Of a stretch of DNA of 64,000 nt, positions 12,325-26,745 are shown one piece after another. The translations under genes were made by a program, and so were the position numbers. Location: assembly GCF_963583255.1 (NCBI RefSeq), contig NC_084816.1, forward strand, positions 19,458,053-19,522,052, given 5' to 3'. How positions within the stretch are numbered: position 1 is the stretch's first letter; every line of letters starts with the position of its first letter. The notes beneath the pieces are model-generated. The model did not search any database and was not told where the DNA came from. It was given only the letters and a program-made list of their open reading frames with translations. This DNA is from Pyrus communis (lineage: Eukaryota > Streptophyta > Magnoliopsida > Rosales > Rosaceae).

Positions 12325-12608
12325 TGTGACATCCCACATCGCCCAGGGGAGTGATCCTTAAATGTATATTCCCATCCTTACCTAGCACGAGGCCTTTTGG
12401 GAGCTCACTGGCTTCGGGTTCCGTAGGAACTCCGAAGTTAAGCGAGAAGGGGGCTAGAGCAATCCCATGATGGGTGACCCACTGGGAAGTTGCTCGTGAG
12501 TTCCCAAAAACAAAACCGTGAGGGAATGGTAAGCCCAAAGCGGACAATATCGTGCTACGGTGGTGAAGTGGGCCCGGAAAGTGATCCGCCCTGGGTCGGG
12601 ATGTGACA
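12325..12608 (+). mobile_element. Cassandra TRIM solo LTR with 5S rRNA-like core
   Basis: The 284-bp sequence begins TGTGACATCCCACATCG and ends GGGATGTGACA. It is flanked by the 5-bp duplication CTAGA (12320-12324 and 12609-12613), so it is a complete solo LTR. Positions 12381-12497 resemble plant 5S rRNA, with the A-box area (gttaagcg, near 12437) and the C-box gatgggtgacc (12469-12479) preserved. Cassandra elements are non-coding TRIMs known for this 5S segment. The sequence belongs to the subtype with gagaagggggctagagc in the 5S loop, like the LTR at 61321. Confidence 0.93.
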
Positions 12609-13584
12609 CTAGATGTGAAAACATCCAACTGTAGTTTAATTAAATTAATAAATTATTAAGGAGGCTATGTTTAGCCCCTTCAATTTGTTTAGCATTTTTA
12701 GTGAAATGATCTTATATATCTGAATTCGAAATCTCTTCTTCAATTTGATGGGCTTCTCTTGGCCAACAAAAAAAACTAACTTTTCATATGAGAAAAGGGA
12801 TGGGTTTCCCTTGGTCTACCAGAAACATCGATGTCATGCCTACCTTTATTTTTATTCATAATTCCTCGAATGGGTCCATGGATATAAAGTCAAAAAAAAA
12901 AAAAAAAAAAAAAAAAAAGGGAAAGGAAATTGGCTTTTGCTTCAAGAATTCTATACCTCGTCTTGCCCATAATGTTGAATTTCACATTCCTTGTCCTAAA
13001 AGTTCCACATTTTCACTCTTGATATTAATTATTGGGGTTCAATTAATCATCTATAACAAGCAGGCTAACACATATATGATATGTGTGACGTTGTGGTTTA
13101 AAAAATTTAATGATTACTCGTTGTTGGATCTAATCCAAAGATGGAGACTAACTTTACACCAATAACCATTTTTGTTTAATTTTATTGAAAGTAATTCTTT
13201 AGATTATATCCAGTTGTGAGTGAATAAGAAATTTCTTTAGCTATGATATTCATATGAACGTGACTGATGATGATATGTGTAGTGCACGGGTCACAAGTTG
13301 TCCTCACATGTCAATGCAATCTTAAATGGATGCAACAAAAGATTTTTTTTTTTTCTTTTTCGGAACAAAGACATCTGAGGTGTATGAAAAGCTTCTGTCC
13401 ACCACAATCATATCCCTTACAGCCACAGCCAAGCATTGGATAAGCTGCTCTCCGCACTTTTTCTATTGAGCATACTTTCTCTTAACCTCATGATACTGCA
13501 TCCATAATCCTTACCAAAGTCTTTTTAAGGAGATTAATTAGTATTTTTGAAATGATTAATCATATGGAATTACTATCCATTTGT
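12609..13584. other. AT-rich intergenic sequence with an A run
   Basis: No gene recognised. An A homopolymer of about 26 bases lies at 12893-12918 and could be the tail of an old retroposon. Confidence 0.3.
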
Positions 13585-13915
13585 CTTCCCCTACAATGCA
13601 GCAACCAAGAAGCATTACAAGATTTCTGTGCTGAAGTTTGGGAATCATAAGAAGTTCTTATACTTGAGCTCATTCAACCCTTGTCCAAAACCCGCTGAAG
13701 GCTCCTTTACACCGATTTCCTCTCCATCTGATAGCTAGTTTAGCTTAAAAGGTGATTATACAGGTCCAAACTTGTTGCATGAAATTTTATCAGTGGCATT
13801 AGCAATCATAGCTAGCTTGAAGAATGGCAAGTCGCTTTCAGTTCGGGCCTCATCGCTTTGATTTTTGTTCCATCGTTCTCTATGTTCCCTTGAATGTTAG
13901 AATTAAGAAAGGGAA
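13585..13915 (-). pseudogene. G-type receptor-like kinase relic (juxtamembrane to kinase subdomain IV)
   Basis: On the minus strand, ENDGTKIKAMRPE (about 13860-13900) and then ESDLPFFKLAMIANATD (about 13790-13845) match exon 3 of S-locus-like receptor kinases. They are followed by FGPVY, but the glycine-rich loop is missing. Positions 13735-13590 match exon 4 ([24 protein letters not shown]) with in-frame stops and a frameshift. The rest of the gene is absent. It is another member of the receptor-kinase cluster to the right, in opposite orientation to the tandem array. Confidence 0.75.
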
Positions 13916-14101
13916 CTGAACTACGTTGTTTGAACTTATCATTATTTGATCCATCATCAAAGATAAACATCAGCTTATTGTTACATAAACATAAAAAAGT
14001 TAACTTAGCATATAACTTGCTAAGCTTTCTGAGCTCTTCATTCCTTGAGAACATATTTTTGCCTCTCTGTCTTGACAGCTCAACGAATTGCTGCGCAAAC
14101 A

Positions 14102-17100
14102 TGTTAAAGAAATCAACCCGATCTCATTGAAGGACCTACACAAATCTAGCATAAAGAATTCTTGAACATTCACTAAGGTTGGTTAGCTAGATTATCCAAG
14201 TTAGAGTTGTGTACTCTAAGTTTTTTCCCCCAACAATTGGTATCAGAGCAATATGATCGGGGACTGTCTCTAGTGAAGTTTTATGAAAGTCGTGAGAAAT
14301 TGGGTACTTCGCAAGATTATTTGTTAATCTTGTTTGGCTTATCGAAGCTCTGCCGACATGATGGGAGATCTTCAAGTTGTTGGAGGAATCAAAAAGTTGA
14401 ACAACAAAAATTACAACACATGGGCGACGTGTATGGAGTCTTACCTACAAGGCCAAGATCTTTAGGATGTCGTCGGTGGCAATGAAGTTACGCAGTCAGA
14501 AGAAGACACAAGCGGCTCTTTGAGGAAGTGGACGATCAAGGCAGGTAAGGCCATGTTTGCCTTAAAAACTACAGTTGAAGATGACATGTTGGAGCACATA
14601 CGGAAGGCCAAGACACCAAAAGAAGTGTGGGAGACCTTCGCCACTCTTTTCAAAGAGGAACGATACAAGATTGCAGCTTCTCGAGAACGAGTTGTTATCG
14701 GTGGCCCAACAAGACATAACGATTGCCCAGTATTTCCATAAGGTAAAGTCTATTTGCCGTGAAATTTCTGAATTAGATCCTAGTGCTGCAATTGTAGAAT
14801 CCAGGATAAAAAGAATAATTATCCATGGATTGAGACCCGAATATTAAGGCTTCGTTGATGCTGTACAAGGATGGTCGACTCAACCATCACTTGTTGAGTT
14901 TGAGAATTTGCTTGCCGATCAAGAAGCTTTGGCAAAGCAAATAGGAAGGGTCTCATTAAGAGGTGAGGAGGAAGCACTCTACACCAAAAGTAAAGGCAGC
15001 TTTAAGCAGCATGCTGGTGGTGGATCTAAAAGAAATGGTGACAAGGAAAATGGTCATCAAGGAGGAGGAAGTTCTCGACCAGGGAGAGCTCCGAAGTATC
15101 ACGACAATCGTGGTCAGTCCCAAAACAATAAAAGATTTGAGGGCAAGTGTTACAATTGTGGAAAGAAGGGCCACATGGCGAAGGATTGTTGGTTCAAAAG
15201 GCCTGCAGAAAGTAACATTGCCAACTCAGAGAAGAAAAGTGAAGATGATTGGGACGTCGTTGTGTCTCTAGCCCTGGAGAAAGAATGGGACGCTGAAGCA
15301 TCCATTACTATGGAGAAGCAAGAGTCAGCTCTCACAGCAAAAAGTCCGGAGTCAATTGACTACCATAATGATTGGACCGTGGATTCAGGCTGCCCAAACC
15401 ATATGACAGGTGATGAGAAAAAGTTACAAAGTTTGACTGAGTACAAAGGAGGCCGCTTGGTGGTGACGGCCAACGACTCGAGGCTACTGATTGCTCACAT
15501 CGGTAAGACAGTAATTGAGCCCCGATACAACATTAATCATGTGCCACTTTAAGATGTCTACCATGTTCCAGGTATGAAGAAAAATCTGCTTTCAGTGCTT
15601 CAACTGACGTCATTAGGAAATTATGTCTTGTTTGGTTCACGAGATGTGAAGGTGTATCGACACCTCAAGATCTTAGGGATGCCAACAATGGAGGGACGAC
15701 GACTGCAATCAGTCTATGTAATGTCAACAGAAACTGCATACGTAGACAAAACAAGGAAGAACGAGACAGCAGATTCATGGCATATGAGATTGGGTCATGT
15801 TAGCTATCACAAGCTAAATGTGATGATAAAGAAGTCAATGCTTAAGGGGCTACCTAAGCTTGACGTGAGAACAAACACAGTTTGTGCAGGATGCCAGTAT
15901 GGTAAAACGCATCAACTACCATACGAAGAGTCGAAGTTTAAAGCGAAAGAGCTGTTGCAATTAGTTCATTCCGATGTGTTCGGGCCCGTCAAGCAACCAT
16001 CAATAAGAGGGATGCGATACATGGTGACGTTTATTGATGACTTCTCCAGGTATGTGTGAGTTTTCTTTTTAAAAGAAAAATCTGAAACATTTTCAAAATT
16101 TAAAGAGTTTAAAGAGACAATAGAATGAGGAGTGGGAAAAAAAGATATGTTGCATACGCACAAATAATGGAGGAGAATATACCTCGAATGAGTTTTCCCA
16201 GTTTCTAAGAAATTGTAGAATACGTCACCAATTCACATATGCCAACACGCCACAACAGAATGGCGTAGCGGAAAGAAAGAACCGACATCTTGCAAAAATA
16301 TGTCAAAATATACTCCATGCCAAGAATGTACCAAGAAGGTTTTGGGTCAAAGCAATGAGAACTGCAGCTCATGTGATTAATAGGCTTCCTCAACCAAGGC
16401 TAGAATTTGTCTCACTCTTTGAAAAACTATGGGATATGAAACCTACAGTTAGTTACTTTCGAGTATTTGGCTGTGTGTGTTACGTATTTGTTCTAAGTCA
16501 CCTACGTAGCAAGTTTGACAAGAAGGCAGTCCGATGTATCTTTGTGGGATACGATAGCCAAAGAAAAGGGTGGAAATGTTGTGATCCCACGACTGGAAGG
16601 TGTTACACATCATGAGATGTGGTGTTTGATGAAGCATCTTCTTGGTGGTTCTCAGAAAAGGAGGCGTTGCCTGATTCGAGAGAGATAGAAGATAAGTTGC
16701 AGCAAAAGATGAGGGAGCAAATTGTTCGAATCCAGTCGAGACCAGATAAGTATGAGGATTCACTTGATGGTGATGGTGTTGAGCAAGCAATGCCTCAAAC
16801 CCTTGGCAAGCTGACGTATATCAACAACCAGAAGAAGATAGACCTAGTGAAGTGGAAGTATCGACTCCACAATCACAACCAAGGAGGTCAACAAGAATTT
16901 GGAAACCAAATCCTAAATACGCCAACGTAGCCATAGAAAATGAAACAGTTGAACCTGAGTGGCTTAAAGTTGGGAGAAGAGGTCACTGCAATGGAGCTAA
17001 ATCAAGCTTGGAATCTAGTGCCAAAGCGAAGAGATGTAAAACCCATATCATGCAAATGGGTGTTCAAGAAAAAGTTTCATCGTCAACTCAGCATAGAGAG

Positions 17101-17259
17101 AATAATGAGAGGGTGTTGAGGGGAAGTGTTAAAGAAATCAACCCCATCTCATTGAAGGACCTACACAAATCTAGAATAAAGAATTCTAGAACATTAACTA
17201 AGGTTGGTTAGCTAGATTATTCAAGTTAGAGTTGTGTACTCTAAGTTTTTTCCCCAACA
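14102..17259 (+). mobile_element. Ty1/Copia LTR retrotransposon, internally deleted (no RT or RNase H)
   Basis: A 146-bp 3' LTR (17114-17259, TGTTGAGGGG to CCCCAACA) is matched by a truncated 5' LTR (14102-14235). The 5' LTR is followed directly by a primer-binding site, TGGTATCAGAGC (from 14238), complementary to initiator tRNA-Met. Between them lie gag, protease and integrase in Copia order. The coding part stops just after the first residues of the RT domain (near 17080) and runs directly into the 3' LTR, so RT and RNase H are missing. Frame breaks are few, so the loss is by deletion rather than general decay. Confidence 0.9.
14340..17080 (+). pseudogene. Copia gag-protease-integrase polyprotein relic
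   Basis: Gag reads from about 14340 with DDMLEHIRKAKTPKEVWETF and has the zinc knuckle [14 protein letters not shown] near 15146. Protease carries [13 protein letters not shown] near 15373, with the active-site Asp present. The GAG-pre-integrase region reads [15 protein letters not shown], followed by [14 protein letters not shown]. The integrase core has [19 protein letters not shown] and NGGEYTS...[13 protein letters not shown] (about 15960-16280). The tail contains PRRSTRIWKPNPKYANV. Frames shift near 14400, 14740, 15550, 16060 and 16610. A short start of RT (KWVFKKKFHRQ) is the last recognisable piece. Confidence 0.88.
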
Positions 17260-17914
17260 AAACATCATTCGGATCAGTCCATTAAGTTTTTGGGTGAAAC
17301 TGCAGGTTTGAAGCTCTTCATACATTTTTAAGTTACCACATTGCAGGTGTAGAGTTCAAGCAAGTAATTGATAAAATCTCCCTTTAACCTTAAGCTGGTC
17401 AAAACTCATTTCTCCTCGCACCCTCCATAAGGGCTTACTAGCCATATTAATATTGAACAAACAAAAATTGGTTACTCATGGCATTTGTCAAGGGTATTTT
17501 ATGGTTAGCAATAAATTACCTAACAAAACAGGAAGTCAAGACCAACCTTGTTACAGAGAAATTTTTAGTTATGACAGAAACACAAATGGTACACTACATG
17601 TTTTAATATGAGTGGTGGGAAATTTTATTTTTTAAGTTATTAACTTTTTAGCACACATATCTCATTATTTATATAGTGACACGTGGTGTACCACCCTATG
17701 TACTGGTCACACTAAAAAATCTCTCCTTGTTACGGGTCTAATGGTCTAACTACAAACTCCATAACTTTTAATAAAAAAATAATTAAATTTAAACTTGTGA
17801 TATGATAATTGTTATCAGTTAAAATGTAAAAGGGATTGAAGGGAAATAAATTTTCTTTAATATAGCAAATAGAGGTAGTATATGCATTATAAAAATAAAT
17901 AAATAAATAAATAA
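17260..17914. other. AT-rich intergenic sequence, probable MITE remnant
   Basis: No gene. Sequence at about 17590-17720 has the look of a palindromic MITE, but its ends could not be fixed. A (AAAT)n tract lies at about 17894-17915. Confidence 0.3.
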
Positions 17915-18770
17915 AAACATGGAGTTCTTTCCTATTTGGTGGGAGCTCTTCTCTCTCCCTGGGAGTGTTTCTCACTAGTTTGTGAGTGTTTTTCCGTTCA
18001 TCGTCAATTTCGAAGCCACCGATCTTAGCTCTGTCTAGGGTTGGTGATAGTATTTCATTTCTTTTTTCTTCTTTCTTCTTCCCTTTCTTTCTCCCCCAAC
18101 TTGTTTTTCCTCTGTTTGGCTGGATAGGTCTCATCCATCACCTCTACTTTCCTCTAATTTCACTATACTTTGGTTCAAACTCCCCTTCCCTTTACCTCCA
18201 TGATCAATCCGCTCCATAACCTTCTTCATAAAATCAATCCTTCATCGATTTAGTCCGAATCTGCACACACAAATCTTCAACGCGATTTCTCGCGATCTCC
18301 CTAGAAGCTGCATAAAGCTTCGGCTCGGGTGTTCACACCACCACCTCCTTCCTTCTCTTTACTTTCGTTGTCACAAGTATTTGCGGGTTGGTTTTTCGCA
18401 TGTGTTTCTTTTGATTTGTGGTGGAGATTTCAGTGGTGCTCTTTGGAGAATGTAAGTGTTTCTTCTTCATCCAGTTTGGGGACCATGTTTGGCCTGATTT
18501 CAGGGGTTGGGGGCGACGGTCTGAGATGGTGGGTAAGAGGCGGTCCGGTGGCAATGGAAATTACAAGTTGTTAGGGTTTGTTTCTGTTTTTTTGGTGTTG
18601 GGCCCAGAACCTAGTTTTGGGTTTTTTGTTTTACTTTCGAGGTCCACCTTTGTGTTGTGTGGATATTGTAACTGGACTTCTATCTTGTAATTATGTTGTC
18701 TTAGTAATGAACTTACCTTTCATCAAATTAAAAAAAAAAAAGAAAAAAAAAAAGAAAAAAAACAAAAAGG
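17915..18770 (+). mobile_element. poly(A)-ended retroposon-like sequence, probably LINE-derived
   Basis: About 850 bp of comparatively GC-rich, promoter/leader-like sequence ends in taatgaacttacctttcatcaaatt and then an A-rich tail (about 18729-18768, A runs broken by single G or C). This 3' end resembles those of plant LINE-type elements. No protein is encoded, and open frames within it do not resemble known families. A target-site duplication was not found. Confidence 0.5.
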
Positions 18771-19444
18771 GACATGCTCCATTTTTATGGAGTATGGCAG
18801 TGAACAGAGAATCCAAACTCTAAAAAATATTTTGGGAATTGTGTTCAGAGTAGGGTTGGAGGAAGTTTATGCATGAAAATGATGTTTTAAAGTGGGATTA
18901 GAAATGCCCTTATGTTCCCAATGTTAGTTACGGTCTCAAATTTGAATCCTCACGGTGTCGTTGAATGAAAAAACAACGGAAAAGTAATTTTAGCATGTAA
19001 TTTTCTTTTGATATATCCGTTGTTTTTTATTGATCTTTAAATATTGTTTTTTTTTTTTTCCTGGTCTTTAAAAAAAAGTCAAACAGACTATAAAGGTAAG
19101 AGGTTTAGAACTTTTGGTGCATTTCATTTAGGCAATGTGAGTTCAAATAGAGAGGTTTCATCTTTCATAATCATAAAACACACAAGTATTAAAACATTAC
19201 ATATTAAATTTCAACCATGAAAGCTACACGCAAACAAGAAAAGAAAACCAAAATTGTTCTAGATGGTTGTGTTCCTTTTACATCTTGGATTCGGAGTCGG
19301 TTGAAAAACCTGAATCCAGAATGCAAGCTAAAAATGAATTAAAAAAAATAAATAAAAAGAAACTATAATGGGTGAAAAATAAAATTTTCTCTTATAAATA
19401 ACTTTTATTATTATTTAATTTCAAATTAAAATAATTATAATTGA
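18771..19444. other. AT-rich intergenic sequence
   Basis: Nothing supported apart from homopolymer runs. Confidence 0.3.
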
Positions 19445-19690
19445 TAGAATTCAATTGGTCTAATTTGGGACCGGCAGAGAGTTATCCATCCTACGAACAT
19501 CTCAAGATTCAAAAAAGAATACTAATGCAGTCCCTATATTTATTTCTGGCCTTCAAGGAGCCGTACGAGGTGAAAATTTAATGTACGGTTCTAAAATAGA
19601 GATGGTAACAGTGATGGTATCACCGACTATAATTATCTAACAGTTCAAGTACAATTGATAAATAGTACTCAAGAATTATTTACAGGGCTA
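19445..19690 (+). other. nuclear copy of organellar DNA with a group II intron domain V
   Basis: Positions 19558-19592 read GAGCCGTACGAGG...TGTACGGTTCT, the conserved 34-35 nt domain V hairpin of plant organelle group II introns. The lower stem (GAGCCGTAC with GTACGGTTC) is intact. The distal stem, normally self-complementary, is damaged, as expected for a nuclear copy no longer under selection. Sequence on both sides (19480-19557 and 19593-19690) looks organellar. I could not assign it to a particular plastid or mitochondrial intron. Confidence 0.65.
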
Positions 19691-19971
19691 AATTAGATAA
19701 ATAAACTTCTAGCCTCCCATCTAATTCATTCTCATCCCACCTACCCTCTTGATTGTCTAGTTTAAACCTACATGAACAATGAGGGGTGAGCTTCAACAAC
19801 TCGGTAAGAACATAATCCTTTCACAATAAATTGACCAAACTAATTTAAGTGGCATCATACAATCAAATATCAAATTATTATCAATAACCAATGCATGATT
19901 GCAATGCGATTTAACGTCATTTACCCAACCCGATAATCATTTTGCTTGGGCCTTTTACTTTATTTGTAGTT

Positions 19972-20379
19972 GGCTTAATTAGATTAATAGTTCCCGTGGT
20001 GATAGGGTAGTCAGAAGGTAACCCCTGTGGTAAAAAAAAAAAAAAAAAAAAACAAGGGATTTAAGCCCTGTGGTGAAGTCTGTTAGGATTTCGCACAAAA
20101 TTGAAAATTCTATCAACTCTTTGTCAATTGAGGTTCACATGTGAGGCTAAAAGGATAAGGTTAGCCTCACATGTAAGCCTCACATACTAACAATTAACAT
20201 AAAGTTCCGTTTTAGCCTCATATTTATGGCTCATGTGCTAATAATTAACAGAGAATTGAATAAATTTTTTATTTTAGGTTTAAATCTTAACAGACTTTAC
20301 CACAAGGGTTTAAATCTTATTTGTTTACCACGATGACTATCTTTTTATTACCACAGAAACTAATAATCTAATTAGGCCC
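19972..20379. mobile_element. 408-bp MITE-like element with 8-bp target-site duplication
   Basis: Left end GGCTTAATTAGATTAATAG and right end (reverse complement) GGGCCTAATTAGATTATTAG form inverted repeats that extend about 40 bp. TTGTAGTT flanks both sides (19964-19971 and 20380-20387). The corresponding places in units 2 and 3 of the array lack it, so it is specific to unit 1. It contains a run of about 20 A residues at about 20033-20052. Confidence 0.7.
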
Positions 20380-20676
20380 TTGTAGTTAGTTGTTTACCTA
20401 ATTTTTATTTTATTTTATTTTTTTAGCCTTTATCTTGCTTGACAAATAAAAAAAACAAAAAAGAAAGAGAGGATTTTCTAGAAGCATAGTATTTTTCCAA
20501 CAATGCCAACCTGAGCTATATACAAAACTTGACGAATCGAGCGTGGACAAGTTTTCTTTTGGGTTAGCAAAAAAACCAGTGGAAACACCGTCACATGTAT
20601 GTTATCGGACTGCTCTGAAAGTAACATTTCACCTAACTATCTTTCTTTTCTTTAGATAATTAATCACATTACACTA

Positions 20677-21187
20677 ATTGATCTGCTGTAAGAATAAGAA
20701 GTTGTAAAATAAAACAACAAAGTGTTTGATAATTTTTTTTGTAAAAGTACTTTTGTAAAAGGAAAAAAAAAGTATTATAGTGTTTAGTAAACTTTGATGT
20801 AAAACAACTTCGACTTTATAAAATGACTAAAAACTGTATATTACTAGATGTGTTATTAATTTAATTTTCTTAACAAATAAAGTTGAATTACTAAATATAT
20901 TTTATTTTAAAAAAAAAATATTTATAAACTTTATCTTAAACATATAATTCAACGTATAACAAGAAATCATAATCCAACATTCAACATATAATTCAACATT
21001 TATGCTGCTTCACATTTTCAGGTTTTTTTTCAAAGCTCATTTTTGCTGCTTCAAGTTTTCAGTTTTTTTTCCACAAAAAACTGTGAAAATAAACTGTTTT
21101 TAAGTGTTTACCAAATATTTTTTTGAGCTCAGTTTTTTTTTATATCCACTTTTCATAAAAGTATTTCAGTATCAAACCAGTACTTAA
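20677..21187. mobile_element. unit-1-specific AT-rich insertion, hAT-like non-autonomous candidate
   Basis: Units 2 and 3 read continuously where unit 1 has about 500 bp of extra AT-rich DNA. The insert ends in ...aaagtatttcagtatcaaaccagtactta, a sequence style common at the ends of plant hAT-type non-autonomous elements. The exact ends are uncertain. Confidence 0.4.
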
Positions 21188-21252
21188 TAGCAATTAATTG
21201 CAATGACTTGTCACTGGTTTCACATCACGAGACACTCAAGTAGCTCAACTAG

Positions 21253-21444
21253 GGAAGTAGATTGTCTGTCCTCCTATTTGTGCGGTCACGGTTAAACCAC
21301 GTCAACATTTTATATTAATTTTTTTATAGGGATAATAAGATAAAAAACAATACAAATATAAAATATTGACGTGACTTAATTGTAACCGGATAAAATAGGA
21401 GGGAATAAAAATGACATCCAAACAGAAGTGAACAATCTACCTCC
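21253..21444. mobile_element. Mutator-like MITE, 192 bp, with 9-bp duplication and empty sites in paralogous units
   Basis: The element begins GGAAGTAGATTG and ends CAATCTACCTCC. Long imperfect inverted arms meet around AAATATTGACGTGACTTAA and ACCACGTCAACATTTTAT. CTCAACTAG flanks both sides (21244-21252 and 21445-21453). The same nine bases occur once, unoccupied, at 26968-26976 in unit 2 and 34219-34227 in unit 3. It lies about 210 bp upstream of the first kinase start codon. Confidence 0.88.
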
Positions 21445-21473
21445 CTCAACTAGTGGGGCCAACGTGGACCAAA

Positions 21474-21479
21474 AGTCAA
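21474..21479 (-). promoter_or_regulatory. W-box-like element (TTGACT on minus) in the copy 1 promoter
   Basis: AGTCAA on plus reads TTGACT on minus, the core bound by WRKY factors, about 180 bp before the ATG. In units 2 and 3 the aligned bases read aaagtcacctg and acaggcaccag, which destroys the core. Function is inferred from the motif only. Confidence 0.3.
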
Positions 21480-21656
21480 CTGACATGTGGCTCCTGGCCA
21501 ATGCCCCTTCCAGATTCACAAATGTTATCTAACCTTGTTCTTGTGTTTGTATTCTTCTGGCAAAATTTTATCTAAATCTGCAAAACTTTAAATTTGCAGA
21601 GTGCAGTTAGTAGCAGTAGTATATAGATTATACATCCAACTCCAAGACCAGAAACA

Positions 21657-24473
<2,817 letters not shown>

Positions 24474-25057
24474 GATTCACTAATTATCACATAACTCGCT
24501 TTTGCATTCTGAAAAATGCAGAAGTAGGAGACGAGAACTCAGACAACTATTTCTATTTGTGGCAGAGATTTGGCTAACCTTCAGATACCTATTTACTAAA
24601 GGAACTGAGCGAAGCTTGGCAGCTGGGACTTCAAAGATTGGTCATGAGTTTTTGTCAATTACCTGTTAAGGTTTCAGACAACTGATCCAACGGGTTACTA
24701 CTAGTTAGTCCAACACTGACATCGTCCTCAAATTAATTATATGCACGGTCCAATAGTCATGAGATTTTATGTAAAGGGCCACAACAAATTAGTGGTGACA
24801 TAACTTTACCATAATAAATTGACCATATCTAATTAAGTCGTATCATACGATCAAATATCAAATTATTATCAATAAGAGTGCCTGATTGCAATGCGATTCA
24901 ACGTCATTTACCCACCCTGTTAATCTATTGCTAAAACAATGGGACCTCCATGTCGCATACCATGTACAAAATCAACTCTTGGAGGGATGAGAATTTCACT
25001 TAATGTCACACTTTTTCTTTTCCATTTTCAAAGTAAGGATTTTTTCATATTCGGAGG

Positions 25058-25089
<32 letters not shown>

Positions 25090-25446
25090 CTCAAAACCGA
25101 ATTGAATAAATGATGACATGGATGGATACCAAAGTTGGTTTTCACAAATCATTGTCTTTGGAGCTCTAATCCCCCAAATCGACCCCCTTTAGCCAAATTA
25201 AATCGTAAATTTGCTTGGCTAAAAATGGAAAAATTTGGAGATTCAAGGCTACATTGATGACTTGCAAGCTTTAATATATGTCCATGTCATCATTTAATAT
25301 TAATAAACATAACAGATGTCCATTTTTCAAAACGTTAGTTATTTGGAATGTTTTAAAATGTTAGGATCAATTTGGAATCACCCCTAAAGGTTGAGTATGT
25401 TTTCATACTTAACCTACTATTTATTCAATTTTTATGCTTATAGTAT
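24474..25446. other. 3' flank of copy 1 and start of unit 2
   Basis: The 3' flank is shared by all three units. The unit 1/unit 2 junction is near 24796. A run of about 28 T residues lies at 25062-25089. No separate gene is seen; the sequence at 25140-25400 looks like an old MITE and also occurs in unit 3 (32020-32300). Confidence 0.4.
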
Positions 25447-26005
25447 TGTTGAATATATGTCTTACATTGAGAAGAAATCAAGAAAATAAAATACAATTGA
25501 TATGTGTATGGTTCCACTCCTCATAACTTCGTGCCTTCTGTGTGAAACCGACACGCATGCCATTCTTTGCAAATGACAAATTGCAAGTTGGATGACACTA
25601 TCAATGTGGTTAGAAATGGCCAATGATCTGCTTCTTTGTTTATCAGATACGGTATCATAGTGGGTTTGATTGTGGTTCCTAAAGGTCCATGTTGCGTCCG
25701 AGTTATTGAGTTTAATGTAACGCCATGCTTTCACACTTAATGATCGATGTAGGATTAGTTGCATATGTGGCCCACTATGTAGCAGTCCTACATAGGGAAG
25801 CACGTTGAATATACGTCCCACGTTGGAAATTTTATAAAAATAAAATACAATATATAAATATTTGGTTCCGCTTCTAAAACTGTCCAGACCTTTTGTGTAA
25901 AACTACCACACTTGATGTTATGTACAATCGGCAAGATACAAGTTGAAGGACAATATCGTGTAAATTATAAGTGTGTCAATGACACGTCTCTTTGAATATC
26001 TGGCA
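25447..26005 (+). mobile_element. TRIM-like LTR element, two divergent LTRs of about 200 bp (unit 2)
   Basis: Two related stretches, 25447-25647 (TGTTGAATATATGTCTTACATTG) and 25803-26005 (CGTTGAATATACGTCCCACGTTG, ending ATCTGGCA), flank about 155 bp of non-coding DNA. That DNA begins near a primer-site-like ACGGTATCATAGTGGG and ends in a short purine tract (agggaagca). No protein is encoded. The LTRs are well diverged, so the element is old. The same element is present at the same place in unit 3, so it was there before that duplication. Confidence 0.6.
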
Positions 26006-26745
26006 AATATATCATTGAGATTTTCTAGAAGCCTAATATCATTTTTTTTCTTTCTTTAAAAAAAAAAAAAGAAAAAAGGATTTTCTAGAAGCCTAATATT
26101 TTCCAACAATGCCAACCTGAGCTATATGAAAAAACTGACGAATCGAGCGTGTACAAGTTTTATTTCTTTGTATTAGTCAAAAAGCCAGTGGAAACATCGT
26201 GACATTTATGTCATCGGACTGCTCTGAAAGTAACATGTCACCTGCCCTTCTTTCTTTTCTTTAGATAATTGAGCACATTAGACTAATACCATCACTAGGG
26301 TTTAGTAGCAAGGACTTGTCACTTAAGGTTTCACAACACGAGACACTCAAATCCTTAGCATTGATGCCAAATGACATAATCTTAATGACTTTCATGGGAC
26401 ACAGGGCGCATCTGCAGTTGTTTCATCTTAAAATTATAACGTTTTGCATGCACCTTTCAATTGATCGTGACGTTTTACATCTATAATAAGATATTATATG
26501 AGATTAAAAAAAAAACGTGATGCTGTAGTATTGGTTTTACCAACCAACCATAACGTTTTAAGGGTGTACATTGAAGAAAGTCGAGATTTCACCATAAAAT
26601 TAATTGACAATATGAGGAGTATCCCAACTACCTATAAGCACATACAACGTCCCTCCACTCATCAAAATGGAATTCATTCTCAACATCCACAGCCATTCTT
26701 CAAATTAGAGAATCATGGGAACGATAAATATCTACTTTAGTAGTT

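Noticed and set aside
12325..12608. A 5S rRNA gene
   Set aside because: The 5S-like part is internal to a TG...CA repeat with target-site duplication and has many substitutions. It is a Cassandra LTR, not a functional 5S gene.
17730..18134. 134-codon minus frame at the start of the retroposon
   Set aside because: Low-complexity Lys/Glu and repeat-derived residues, with no homology recognised. The plus-strand poly(A) end argues for a non-coding retroposon.
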